A stretch of 64,000 bases of DNA from positions 3,475,501 to 3,539,500 of the forward strand of contig NZ_CP067341.1 of the NCBI RefSeq assembly GCF_016638705.1, read 5' to 3'. The position numbers and the translations under genes are program-made. Under the pieces are notes generated by a model. It had not been told where the DNA came from, searched no databases, and worked only from the letters and a program-made list of their open reading frames with translations. The stretch's first letter is position 1. Every line of letters starts with the position of its first letter. This DNA is from Lysinibacillus agricola (GTDB lineage Bacteria; Bacillota; Bacilli; Bacillales_A; Planococcaceae). Below, in pieces: positions 7,608 through 15,774 of this stretch.

Positions 7608-7800
7608 TCAGGAATCGGTAACCTCTTCTTTATCGACAGTTTTTTCTTTTGGTTCTACAATTTTTGCCCATCCTTCTGTTTTATACTAGAAGTAGGAACA
7701 TCAAACTCAATATAAAGAGCTCATTTTTCGTCGTTACTATGTGGGGAAGGTTTTCCTATAAAAGCCGATTCAAGGTATCAAAACGGAACTTCTCTATTTT
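7608..7800 (-). pseudogene. Decayed polymorphic-toxin C-terminus
   Basis: In two minus-strand frames this gap reads YLESAFIGKPSPHSNDEK-stop-ALYIEFDVPTSSIK, then after a one-base shift KTEGWAKIVEPKEKTVD and a TGA at 7608. The combination of a YIEFDVPTSS strand followed by GWAKIVEP is typical of the far C-terminal end of toxin modules on large Bacillus polymorphic toxins (recalled pattern). One nonsense codon and one frameshift kill it. No N-terminal toxin part remains. The TriTu-like gene follows after 43 bp. Confidence 0.45.
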
Positions 7801-7878
7801 CACTTAAAAAAAGTTAATTTGTATGATTGAAACCATGTGTAATAAAGAGTTTTATATATACATCATAAACTCTATTAA

Positions 7879-8409
7879 TCAAAATAATTGAAAAGGAGAT
7901 TTTTTTGAAAGTCCCTTTTTAATCTCTTCAATTTCCTCAATAGCTTTTTGCTTCCATTGCTCCTTTAATCTAAAATCTTCGTCATAAAAATTTTCGTTAT
8001 GAATTTGAGAAATTAAATCTGCTAACTCAAACCACTCTAGTATATTAATTGACATATTCAACATGTTTTCAGGACTAAAATCCTCAAGGTCATGATCATA
8101 AAAAAATACTGTAGGCGGTGATTGAATATCATCAAGATCGATTATCCAAAAATCGCCTCTACCAGTTTCTGCGAATATCCAATGGCTTTCTTTAAATTCA
8201 CTAAAATCTTCGTGGAACTCTTTATTATAATTTTTCGCTTTTTCATAAGATAAAAAAATATGATCTGCCTCGATTTTATTATCGGCAAGTTTCTCATATA
8301 AAAATAAACAATCCTTCCTTGAAAACTCACTGATCTTAGGAATTCTATTTCGATGTTCTAAGCAATCCATGATTTCATCAAAATTTCTTTTCTTTATCGT
8401 GACACCCAC
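7879..8409 (-). CDS. SMI1/KNR4 (SUKH) family immunity-type protein
   Basis: 176 residues. The SUKH fold is indicated by the segment SHWIFAETGRGDFWIIDLDD followed by VFFYDHDLEDFSPENMLN, which is the conserved W.ia..g.gd.w.id....vf.wdH part, and by an aromatic final helix NMSINILEWFELADLI. It continues about 30 residues past the domain with a basic, glutamate-rich tail. It is cytoplasmic, with no signal. It is the second SUKH gene in the run and diverged from the first, so it was probably acquired separately rather than by local duplication. A GAGGTGGGTGTC region lies before the ATG. The target toxin is unknown. Confidence 0.75.
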   Translation of the reverse strand: MGVTIKKRNFDEIMDCLEHRNRIPKISEFSRKDCLFLYEKLADNKIEADHIFLSYEKAKNYNKEFHEDFSEFKESHWIFAETGRGDFWIIDLDDIQSPPTVFFYDHDLEDFSPENMLNMSINILEWFELADLISQIHNENFYDEDFRLKEQWKQKAIEEIEEIKKGLSKKSPFQLF

Positions 8410-8535
8410 CTCTTTCTAAACAGTGTAAGTTACACACCTGGCTCACGAGACGCTCAATTATTATGTTTCCACAATCCTCAGTATGAAGAGACTTGAATCG
8501 CTGAACAAAGCGTTTTCTAGTGGTTTTCAGACACT

Positions 8536-8787
8536 TCAGTCCCATATCCTTATATGCGGTGAACAGAATCCAATTACAACATCTAATAATTCGAGTAGTA
8601 TATCTTCAGAAGAATCATCCTTAAGGTCTCCTCTTAAACTTTCTAACACCGCATATGCATCATTTTGCTTACCACCGGCATCTTTATATTCCTTAAGGAT
8701 TTTATGCAAGTCAAAAAATTCAAAATGATTTATTAAGCCATTCTGAATGTCAGTTTTCAATTTTGCGTTATTATATTCTTTATTCAC
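8536..8787 (-). CDS. Hypothetical immunity-like small protein
   Basis: 83 residues: KTDIQNGLINHFEFFDLHKI, then LKEYKDAGGKQNDAYAVLES, and ending LLELLDVVIGFCSPHIRIWD. The ending with a helix and GFC.P..R.W is a pattern I have seen in small proteins next to contact-dependent or secreted toxins, but I cannot name the family. It is acidic, soluble and without signal. Its position in the immunity run supports an immunity role (inference). Confidence 0.5.
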   Translation of the reverse strand: MNKEYNNAKLKTDIQNGLINHFEFFDLHKILKEYKDAGGKQNDAYAVLESLRGDLKDDSSEDILLELLDVVIGFCSPHIRIWD

Positions 8788-8943
8788 ACTTAATCACTTG
8801 CCCTATTTACTTTGTGTCTTAGATAAAGAATTTTGATACTCATTTTATCGGCAGGAAATGTAGTGAGATATTATTTGTTTCTTTTAAATCTTTTCTAAAC
8901 CAATTAGCAATTATCTCTAATTTCAAGCGCAAAAAAACAGAAT

Positions 8944-9267
8944 TTAACTCTGCTTTTCTATTGGAATACCAAAGACTTGGAATATATAATCTTTCTCTTG
9001 TTCTTTTGTAGTAATACCAGTGGCTATACCACCTTCTTTTGTTCCTTGAATAAACCACATATCATTATGGTCTTTATCAACAGATTTAAAATCACCTTGT
9101 TTCCAACGATTTAATATATCTAAATATTTATCACTGTGTTCGTATCCATCTTTATTTTCCTCTACCATTTGCAGTAAAGTTTCAATTCTTTCCGGTGTAA
9201 TCAAAATGGATGATTCTTTCTCATCTGCAATAATCTTTTGATGTGAAATTATTTGTATATGACTAAA
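8944..9267 (-). pseudogene. DUF6241 domain, N-terminally truncated
   Basis: The open frame reads QIISHQKIIADEKESSILIT, then PERIETLLQMVEENKDGYEH, SDKYLDILNRWKQGDFKSVD and KDHNDMWFIQGTKEGGIATG. This matches the C-terminal DUF6241 domain (TPExxxxLxxxVxEN..Y.....YL.IL.RW..GDF...D.DHN..W.LQ). Intact family members carry an N-terminal membrane segment and about 50 more residues. Here an in-frame TGA at 9268 cuts the frame, and only TTG (9204) could serve as a start. Beyond the stop the DNA shifts into an unrelated frame. Probably a non-functional remnant. Confidence 0.6.
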
Positions 9268-9435
9268 TCAGAGATACAAGATATCCCTAGTAATGCAAGT
9301 CCAATCCAAAATGTATTAGGTGTACATATAATGATGAAATCGCCACCAACATAATCATTACAGAATATACTATAACTACCATAAAAAGTTTTATATTTCC
9401 ATGGTAATTATAACATTGTTGTAAACGTTATATGT

Positions 9436-9480
9436 AATAGTAGTAGCCAAGATGCACTAAGCTTCTTGGCTATTACTATT
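9436..9480. terminator. Intrinsic terminator after the histidine kinase gene
   Basis: A long hairpin, AATAGTAGTAGCCAAG with CTTGGCTATTACTATT, with one G/A mismatch and a 13-nt loop. It lies at the stop of the minus-strand histidine kinase gene and so closes the regulator-transporter operon. The T-rich flank is modest. Confidence 0.75.
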
Positions 9481-10363
9481 ACAAATTCTTTTTTAAGCAC
9501 ACTAAAAACTCAATCATGCCATCTTCTATTTTGGCCGTTGCACTTCCACCTAGTTTTTCTGCAAGCAGCTTGACAATAGATAGCCCTAGACCAGTATTTT
9601 TACGTCTGGAATTATCTGTTGTATAAAATCGATCAAAGAGTTGGTTAGGATTTAGTTGAATATTTTCGTCAATCGGATTTTGAAAACAGATATATGCATG
9701 TTCTTCTTCTAACCACATCTTGATAGTTACATCACCTTGCGAATGCATGATGCTATTTCGTACTAAGTTTTGCACAATACGTAAAAGCATTTCTTCATCA
9801 GAATTAATAATGAGTGGCTCAAATTTAGGCAAGTTGACGGCTATTCCTTTTTGTTCAAATTGTGCAAAGGCACCAGCAATTGCTTCAAAGACGATATTTG
9901 ATATATTAATACGATTCTTTTTAGGTTTATCTTCATTACTATGCAAATAGGAATATTCAAAAAATGTTGCTAATAATTGCTCCAGTCTTCCAACATGTTT
10001 TTGTGCGACTTCAAGCTTTGCAAGCTGCTTTTCTGTTAAGGGTTCTTTTAAAAGCATTTGTTGATAGCCCTTGATCGCAGTTAGCGGCGTACGAAAATCA
10101 TGAGAAATGTTTGAAATCATTTCCTTATAGTATTTTTCTTCCCGTTTAATATATGACCTTGATTTTTGCGATTCTATTAATATGCGATTTATATTTGCCA
10201 CGAGTTGATTTACTTCTTTGTTTAATAGCTCTACGCTAATTGGCTGCGTATATTGCTCATGTATACGTTGTGACAATTGTACGTTCATCAATCGTAGTTG
10301 CCTTTGTATATAAAAAATATAAAACAGTAATCCTACAATGACTACAATTGCCACGATCCACAT
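9479..10363 (-). CDS. Sensor histidine kinase (single membrane helix)
   Basis: 294 residues. One N-terminal transmembrane helix (residues 2-19) is followed by a short linker, so there is almost no extracellular sensor; such kinases usually sense through a partner transporter. The HisKA motif ISHDFRTPLTAIKGY places the phospho-acceptor at His88. The N box has Asn203 (NLVRNSIMHS), and the G2 box is NTGLGLSIV near 256-264. Last gene of the operon: response regulator, ABC ATPase, permease, kinase. This arrangement resembles lantibiotic/bacitracin-type detoxification and sensing modules (inference). The downstream terminator starts inside its stop. Confidence 0.88.
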   Translation of the reverse strand: MWIVAIVVIVGLLFYIFYIQRQLRLMNVQLSQRIHEQYTQPISVELLNKEVNQLVANINRILIESQKSRSYIKREEKYYKEMISNISHDFRTPLTAIKGYQQMLLKEPLTEKQLAKLEVAQKHVGRLEQLLATFFEYSYLHSNEDKPKKNRINISNIVFEAIAGAFAQFEQKGIAVNLPKFEPLIINSDEEMLLRIVQNLVRNSIMHSQGDVTIKMWLEEEHAYICFQNPIDENIQLNPNQLFDRFYTTDNSRRKNTGLGLSIVKLLAEKLGGSATAKIEDGMIEFLVCLKKNL

Positions 10364-10376
10364 TCCCTACATCCCC

Positions 10377-11159
10377 TTATCTGATTTCTGCTTTTCTAAA
10401 TGTCATAAATGTTAAATACATCACTACTATTATAAAGATGACACAAATAGAAATGGCCGACATCATATCACCTTTACTCATGCTTAAATTAATTGTAATA
10501 TATTCCGCTGCATATGGTGTAAAGGATAATATTTTATTCATAATCTCAAATGAGTTTTGGAAGCTTGCTACCTGCCCAAAGAACATTGACATCATATAAT
10601 ACGCAGCTACTACAAGCACAGATTTTCTTAAAGCAAATGCTAGTAAAATACAAACCGTTAACTGGGCAAGATAGACAATTGCCATGGTGATCATTATTGT
10701 TACGTATTCGCCGAAGCTGCCAGTAGTAGTCAACGTTAAAATACTTAAGTAACCTGCTGCTTTCCCGCCCATACTAAACGTGCTGTCCATTGATAGCCCA
10801 ATTATTGTCACTATGATATAAGGACTTACAAGAACTATAAGTAAGATCCAGAAAACAATCGCTTTACTTACGACGATTTGGATTCTTGCAAACCCGCTTA
10901 TAATCGGATGATGGATATTTTTTGTGTCAAAATCTGAACAAATAAGTATAGTGGCAAGTACTGCGCCTACTATTGTCATCGTATTCATATCAGATAATAA
11001 AAAACCAACGTTGCTGATGCTTTCATTTATGGAGTTATTGCCAATGCCATATGCAATACTAAACATTCCTATTGCAGAAAAGGTTGTAAGAGCCAGTAAG
11101 ACCCAAAATATTTTGGATTTAGTTGTTTTATAGAGGTAAGCACGTACTAAATTAAACAT
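10377..11159 (-). CDS. ABC-2 type permease subunit
   Basis: About 260 residues from ATG 11159 (MFNLVRAYLYKTTKSKIFWV), preferred because GGAGGTG stands 7 nt upstream; a longer frame starts at 11174. Six hydrophobic helices are visible, with the ABC-2 pattern of an N-terminal cytoplasmic segment, then helix 1 (IFWVLLALTTFSAIGMFSIA), a short loop, and paired helices to the C-terminus. It overlaps the ATPase gene by 8 bp, so the two are translationally coupled. Together they form a small exporter of the lantibiotic-immunity/antibiotic-export kind. The substrate is unknown. Confidence 0.85.
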   Translation of the reverse strand: MFNLVRAYLYKTTKSKIFWVLLALTTFSAIGMFSIAYGIGNNSINESISNVGFLLSDMNTMTIVGAVLATILICSDFDTKNIHHPIISGFARIQIVVSKAIVFWILLIVLVSPYIIVTIIGLSMDSTFSMGGKAAGYLSILTLTTTGSFGEYVTIMITMAIVYLAQLTVCILLAFALRKSVLVVAAYYMMSMFFGQVASFQNSFEIMNKILSFTPYAAEYITINLSMSKGDMMSAISICVIFIIVVMYLTFMTFRKAEIR

Positions 11160-12075
11160 GTCGCTCACCTCCAATTAACGTAAGGAAGTAGTTCTCTAAT
11201 GTATCTCCTTGTAGACTAAATTCCGTAAGTGTTATCCCATTTTCAAATAATGCGGTTGACACATCCCCAAGGTCTTCTAAAAAATCATACAATTTTATCG
11301 TTTTATTAGGCATGACTTGAAAGTTTTGTGTTTTAAGAACTGTTTCTAATACATGTGCACATTGTTCTGGAGCTGTACAACCCATGCGAATATAATGTCT
11401 ACACTCCTCGTCGAGCTGTTGTTGAGTCATTTGTTTCATAATTTTCCCTTTATGAATAATGATATAATCAGTTGTCGTTTGATAAAGTTCTGGTAAATTA
11501 TGACTCGAAATTAAAATCGTCATCTGTCGCTCTTCACAAAGCCGTGTTAAAAGCAGACGAATTTCAACAACACCTAGAGGGTCTAACCCATTCACTGGCT
11601 CATCTAAAATCAAAAGCTCTGGGTTAGTTAATAACGCAATGGCAATGCCTAAACGTTGCTTCATTCCTAGTGAAAAATGCTTCGCTTTCTTCTTGTTGGT
11701 ACTTGTCAATCCAACTAATTGCAGTATCTCATCCTCAAGCTCCTCATTCGGAATCCCTCGCATTATACGATGATATTTAAGGTTACCTTTTGCAGTCATA
11801 TCAGGACTAATCGCTGGTTGTTCAATCATGCTGGCAATACGTTTTCGTTGCTGCTGTATTTCCTTATCAGATGATTTTCCAAATAACTCAAATGAACCTT
11901 CTGTTTGAAAACTAATCCCTGAAATAATCTTCATTAAGGTTGATTTTCCCGCACCATTTTCACCAATAAGCCCATAAATACGTCCTTCTTTTAATTCGAT
12001 TGATACGTCGTGAAGTACTGGTTGCTTTTTATATGTTTTTGTTAATTGATTCGTTTTTAATATGGTTTCCCCCAT
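11152..12075 (-). CDS. ABC transporter ATP-binding protein
   Basis: 307 residues from ATG 12075, chosen because GGGAGGTG lies 7 nt upstream; the alternative GTG at 12084 overlaps that site. Numbered from the longer frame, Walker A is GENGAGKST (41-49), the signature is FSLGMKQ (137-143), and Walker B is ELLILDEP followed by NGLDPLG. A C-terminal extension of about 90 residues after the NBD is typical of exporters of the BcrA/lantibiotic immunity type. It powers the permease encoded next. The response regulator gene lies 82 bp upstream in the same direction and probably controls it. Confidence 0.92.
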   Translation of the reverse strand: MGETILKTNQLTKTYKKQPVLHDVSIELKEGRIYGLIGENGAGKSTLMKIISGISFQTEGSFELFGKSSDKEIQQQRKRIASMIEQPAISPDMTAKGNLKYHRIMRGIPNEELEDEILQLVGLTSTNKKKAKHFSLGMKQRLGIAIALLTNPELLILDEPVNGLDPLGVVEIRLLLTRLCEERQMTILISSHNLPELYQTTTDYIIIHKGKIMKQMTQQQLDEECRHYIRMGCTAPEQCAHVLETVLKTQNFQVMPNKTIKLYDFLEDLGDVSTALFENGITLTEFSLQGDTLENYFLTLIGGERHV

Positions 12076-12157
12076 ATTAAGCACCTCCCTTTCATATTCA
12101 TAGATTACTCATGAAAGGTATAGATAAAGTAAAGATGGCGTATAGATTACGGATAAT

Positions 12158-12832
12158 TTATGGACGTAGACGATAACCAAGCCCTCGAAGCGTCTCGATA
12201 TAATCCGCCTGTGGATTTTTTGTCTTTAATTTATGTCGAAGATTACTAATATGGATTTTAATAATATGTTCATCTCCTAAATATTCTTCCTGCCAAATGG
12301 ATTCATATAAATTTGCTTTTGTGAATACTTTCTCTTGGTTTCTCATAAACAATTCGAGCAATAAATATTCCTTTGCAGTTAGCAAGACCTCTTCACCACT
12401 CACTGTCACTCGCTTAGCGACATCATCCAGTACTATATCCTTAAATTGTAGTTGCTTCATTGGTGTAACTTGTTTTTTAACACGACGTAAGATAGATTCA
12501 ACACGGGCAAGAACCTCACCAAGGTCAAAAGGTTTCGTAATATAATCGTCCGCTCCTAAACGAAGCAAATCAATTTTTGTTGACACTAAATCTTTAGCTG
12601 AAATCATGACAACAGGCACATCCGAAATAGCGCGAATTTCTTTTAGTAATTTATCCCCACTTTTAAAGGGAAGCATAATATCAAGAAGCACAAGATCAAA
12701 CTCATTTTGCAGAAATGCCCGCTGACCTTCTACTCCATCCATTACACTTGTTACCTGATAATCTGCTTGCTCAAACAATTCTGTTAACATTGCATTTACA
12801 TCTTCATGATCCTCAACCATTAAAATTCTCAA
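12158..12832 (-). CDS. OmpR/PhoB-family response regulator
   Basis: About 224 residues from the TTG at 12832, which has AGGTGTGA upstream; the frame opens at 12841. In the receiver domain, LLDIMLP carries the phospho-acceptor aspartate (Asp54 in the longer frame) and DDYITKPFD the conserved lysine. The winged-helix domain includes LLTAKEYLLLELFMRN and ends with ETLRGLGYRL. It is the first gene of the four-gene operon and the cognate partner of the kinase at 9479-10363. It most likely senses and answers a peptide or cell-wall stress handled by the ABC transporter (inference). Confidence 0.93.
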   Translation of the reverse strand: MRILMVEDHEDVNAMLTELFEQADYQVTSVMDGVEGQRAFLQNEFDLVLLDIMLPFKSGDKLLKEIRAISDVPVVMISAKDLVSTKIDLLRLGADDYITKPFDLGEVLARVESILRRVKKQVTPMKQLQFKDIVLDDVAKRVTVSGEEVLLTAKEYLLLELFMRNQEKVFTKANLYESIWQEEYLGDEHIIKIHISNLRHKLKTKNPQADYIETLRGLGYRLRP

Positions 12833-12929
12833 TACAATCACACCTTTGTTAAAATATTCCTATTAATATTATATAAAACTTTATGTCGTTCAACATTAAA
12901 TAATTTTAATAGCTATCATCATAACATGG

Positions 12930-12989
12930 GTTGATTTCCATTCCGACTGGGCGCTTTCTGAGGGGCGTCCAGTCGGAATGGAAATCAAC
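12930..12989. repeat. Palindromic dispersed repeat, copy 1
   Basis: An almost perfect inverted repeat: GTTGATTTCCATTCCGACTG with CAGTCGGAATGGAAATCAAC, separated by about 20 nt containing GGCGCT/GGGCGTCC. It lies in the promoter-side gap of the response regulator operon, downstream of the LysR gene. Related copies stand at 20248-20380 and 44930-44972, each introduced by ATCA(T/C)CA(T/A)AAC.TGG. No ORF. It is probably a REP/MITE-like element and could fold as a large RNA hairpin. Confidence 0.85.
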
Positions 12990-13094
12990 TTACATAGCAT
13001 AAGTTTTACTAAAGACTTCCCTACTTTTGATATGACCACATTAATAAAGTTATGAGATCGATAAGTAATTGTGTTGAAATAGATGACAATAATT

Positions 13095-13976
13095 TTACAA
13101 ATAATCCCTCGTCTGAAATAAACATAGTAACTCTTCTGGAATTTCTACTGAATCCTTATAAAAAAGATATACAGGAACACTTGGTAATGCTATTTCTTCG
13201 AAGGGAACAATGTTAAACCGCCCTTCCATTCGCTCTCTTCTAACAATCATTCGTGGTAAAAATGACATGCCTAATCCATCTTTTATTAAGCGTTTTACCA
13301 CATAGGATTGAGATATGGACACTTGTTTTGTAACTACATATTTTTCCTGTAGTTTATGTAATAGCTCCTTCCAAATAGTTGGATGATGGTTTGTAAATAA
13401 AGTGTAGGTTTGAAATAATTCCTCATATTCAATATAAGCTCCTGTCTCATCATCGAAAGCATCTAATGGAATAACCAATTCTAGAGGGCTCTCTACAAGA
13501 AGCTCTTGGTGCCAATGTCGATAACGCGTTGGCAATAATGAAATACCAATATGCGCCTTATCACTATTTATTAAATCCTCAATTTTTGCTGAATCTTCCA
13601 CTAAAATAGATATTTCGATAGAAGGATTTTCATTAATAAACTGATAAATAACATGAGGCAATATCGTTTCCACCATTAATGGCGTCATTGCAATAATTAG
13701 CTTTTCTTCAATTCCTTTAGTAGCTAACTGAAAACGTTCAATACTTTTATCCCATTGATGGATGATTTGCTGAGCTTCAATTAGAAAAAGCTGCCCTGCC
13801 TCCGTTAATAGCACACGGTTTTTTTCACGTTTAAATAATTTAACATTCAAAAATTGTTCTAACTGATGAATATGAACAGTGATACTTGGTTGCGATAAAT
13901 TCAACTTTTCTGCTGCCATTCGAAAATTACAAGATTTAGCTGCAACTACAAAAGACTGTATCCATTTATAATCCAA
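13095..13976 (-). CDS. LysR-family transcriptional regulator
   Basis: 293 residues, the usual LysR length. The N-terminal winged HTH covers residues 1-60 with AAEKLNLSQPSITVHIHQLE, and the co-inducer domain (about 90-290) shows the periplasmic-binding-protein pattern, e.g. KLIIAMTPLMVETILPHVIY. It is divergent from the DUF2332 gene with 122 bp between them, a classic LysR arrangement, so it probably controls that gene and itself. The shared promoter region is AT-rich with possible T-N11-A boxes, but none stands out. The effector is unknown; sequence flavour is near CysL/YwqM-type regulators. Confidence 0.9.
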   Translation of the reverse strand: MDYKWIQSFVVAAKSCNFRMAAEKLNLSQPSITVHIHQLEQFLNVKLFKREKNRVLLTEAGQLFLIEAQQIIHQWDKSIERFQLATKGIEEKLIIAMTPLMVETILPHVIYQFINENPSIEISILVEDSAKIEDLINSDKAHIGISLLPTRYRHWHQELLVESPLELVIPLDAFDDETGAYIEYEELFQTYTLFTNHHPTIWKELLHKLQEKYVVTKQVSISQSYVVKRLIKDGLGMSFLPRMIVRRERMEGRFNIVPFEEIALPSVPVYLFYKDSVEIPEELLCLFQTRDYL

Positions 13977-14098
13977 AACCTCACCCCTTCAATTAATGTT
14001 TTTAATCAACTTCATTAACTATATTTAATTTACTAAATTATCCAATAATAATAAACTTAAAAGTAGATCGATTACTTTTACACAAAGGGGAGAATCGT

Positions 14099-15124
14099 AT
14101 GTTAGCTAAATTAAGTAAGCAATTCCGTACTTTTGCAAAAAATGAATGCGAAAACTCAAGTCCACTGTATGAACATTTAGCCAATAAGATTGCCGATGAT
14201 GAGGAACTATTAAAAGTTGCAACATTTATACCTCAAGGACAACCTGTACCTAATTTATTATTAGCTGGAGTTCAGTATTTACTGTCACCATCAAAAGATG
14301 ATTTAGTTTATTTTTATCCATCCTTAACAACAACAACAAGGCCCATAAAGGAAGTGTATCCTGTTTTTAAAGCATTCGTTTTGTCGCATTCAGATGAATT
14401 GAAAGCTTTATTTCAAGAAAAACTTGTTCAGACTAATGAAATTCGCCGTTGTTCTTACCTTTATCCGATGATGACAGAAATTTATGAACGCCACAAAAAG
14501 CCATTAGCTTTACTAGAAATCGGTGCAAGTGCAGGACTTCAACTTGGAATGGATCAATACAATTACTGCTATAATCAACAGCTTCACATAAACAATTCTA
14601 ATAATGCTTTCGTTTTGTCCTCAGAAAATCGAGGACAGCCGCTTCCAGCTTCTATTTCAAATGCTCCAGTTGTTTGTAAGCGGGTGGGCATCGATTTAAA
14701 TCCTATTGATATTCATAATGAGGAAGAGCTCCAATGGCTCCAAGCATTAATTTGGCCAGAGCATCAAGAACGCAGACTTTTGTTAAATCAAGCGCTCCCT
14801 ATTTTAAAAGAGCTCGATTTACAACTGATAAAAGGAGATGCCATTAAACTTATAAAAGATATTGTTAGAGATATTAATGAAGATGCGATGTTAGTTGTTT
14901 ATCATACACACGTGGCTAATCAAATCCCATTGGAATTACGCCTTGAACTAATTGAACAGTTAAAAGAGATAAGCATGGAACGACCTCTCTACCATTGTTA
15001 TAACAATTTATTTGATATGCAACTGCACCAGGATTTTATTGATCAAGGAGATATAGAATCTATACGTATAATGGAACGCCCTGATGGCCATGCTCGTTGG
15101 TTCAAGTGGTCCAACAATAAATAA
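14099..15124 (+). CDS. DUF2332 domain protein
   Basis: 341 residues, full length for DUF2332. Recognisable features are the N-terminal helical part (FRTFAKNECENSSPLYEHLA), then ALLEIGASAGLQLGMDQYNY, which looks like a glycine-rich SAM/nucleotide-binding motif I, and VVYHTHVANQIP near residue 268. The family is annotated as of unknown function; the fold resembles class I methyltransferases (inference from the motif). AAAGGGGAG precedes the ATG. It is divergent from the LysR gene, which is its likely regulator. A strong terminator follows. Confidence 0.85.
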   Translation: MLAKLSKQFRTFAKNECENSSPLYEHLANKIADDEELLKVATFIPQGQPVPNLLLAGVQYLLSPSKDDLVYFYPSLTTTTRPIKEVYPVFKAFVLSHSDELKALFQEKLVQTNEIRRCSYLYPMMTEIYERHKKPLALLEIGASAGLQLGMDQYNYCYNQQLHINNSNNAFVLSSENRGQPLPASISNAPVVCKRVGIDLNPIDIHNEEELQWLQALIWPEHQERRLLLNQALPILKELDLQLIKGDAIKLIKDIVRDINEDAMLVVYHTHVANQIPLELRLELIEQLKEISMERPLYHCYNNLFDMQLHQDFIDQGDIESIRIMERPDGHARWFKWSNNK

Positions 15125-15137
15125 TAAGCACGAAAAA

Positions 15138-15169
15138 ACGCTGCATAAGATTTCCCTCTTATGCAGCGT
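15138..15169. terminator. Bidirectional intrinsic terminator
   Basis: ACGCTGCATAAG and CTTATGCAGCGT form a perfect 12-bp stem with an 8-nt loop, flanked by A-rich DNA on the left and T-rich DNA on the right. It separates the convergent DUF2332 and FMN reductase genes. Confidence 0.9.
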
Positions 15170-15195
15170 CTATATTTTATTAAAATTAGTATTCT

Positions 15196-15762
15196 CTAAA
15201 AATCATATTCCGCATCTTTTTTAGCACGAATTTCTGCAAACGCATCGGCTACCATCACTGTATCCTCAGCTAAACGCTCAAGGCGGAACAGAACATCATC
15301 ATTCACGATTTCCTTCCGTAAAAAATCCTTTTCTTCTATAAAAACATATGTTGGGACGATGTGAGCTTTCATGTAAGCAAGAATTGGCTTTAACTGCTGT
15401 TCGATCATTAGATAGTGTTTCGCTGTACCTGCTGTGACAATCATACTTACCACTTTATCGCGGAAGGCATTGACCGGTAGTAAATCAAAAATATTTTTCA
15501 ACGTTGCCGGAATCGAAGCTTGAAATGTCGGCGTTCCAATGACAATCGCATCTGCAGCCATAATTGTTTCGGCCACATATTTTGTATCCCCATCATAGTC
15601 AAAATAATTTCGTCCATCACTAAATTCCATATTATATTCAGCGAGATCTAGTAACGTTACTTCATGCTCTGGATATTTATCTTGTAAAATTTCAACCACT
15701 TTACTGATGGCTGTTTTTGTTTTTGAGCCAATAATTGAACCAGCTAGTGCAACAATTTTCAT
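15196..15762 (-). CDS. NADPH-dependent FMN reductase family flavoprotein
   Basis: 188 residues from the internal ATG (MKIVALAGS) at 15762, which is the family's normal start; the frame opens at 15771. The flavodoxin-like fold is shown by the phosphate-binding AGSIIGSKTKTA loop near residue 8 and the GTPTFQASIPATLKNIFDLL motif typical of SsuE/YwqN-type reductases. It would supply reduced FMN. The LLM monooxygenase gene ends 12 bp upstream in the same direction, so the reductase and monooxygenase form a two-component pair, and both sit in the MarR-controlled cluster. Confidence 0.88.
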   Translation of the reverse strand: MKIVALAGSIIGSKTKTAISKVVEILQDKYPEHEVTLLDLAEYNMEFSDGRNYFDYDGDTKYVAETIMAADAIVIGTPTFQASIPATLKNIFDLLPVNAFRDKVVSMIVTAGTAKHYLMIEQQLKPILAYMKAHIVPTYVFIEEKDFLRKEIVNDDVLFRLERLAEDTVMVADAFAEIRAKKDAEYDF

Positions 15763-15774
15763 GCTGTACACTCC

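Noticed and set aside
8840..9058. 72-codon minus-strand ORF overlapping the DUF6241 remnant
   Set aside because: Tyrosine/arginine-rich shadow of the DUF6241 frame, without a ribosome-binding site.
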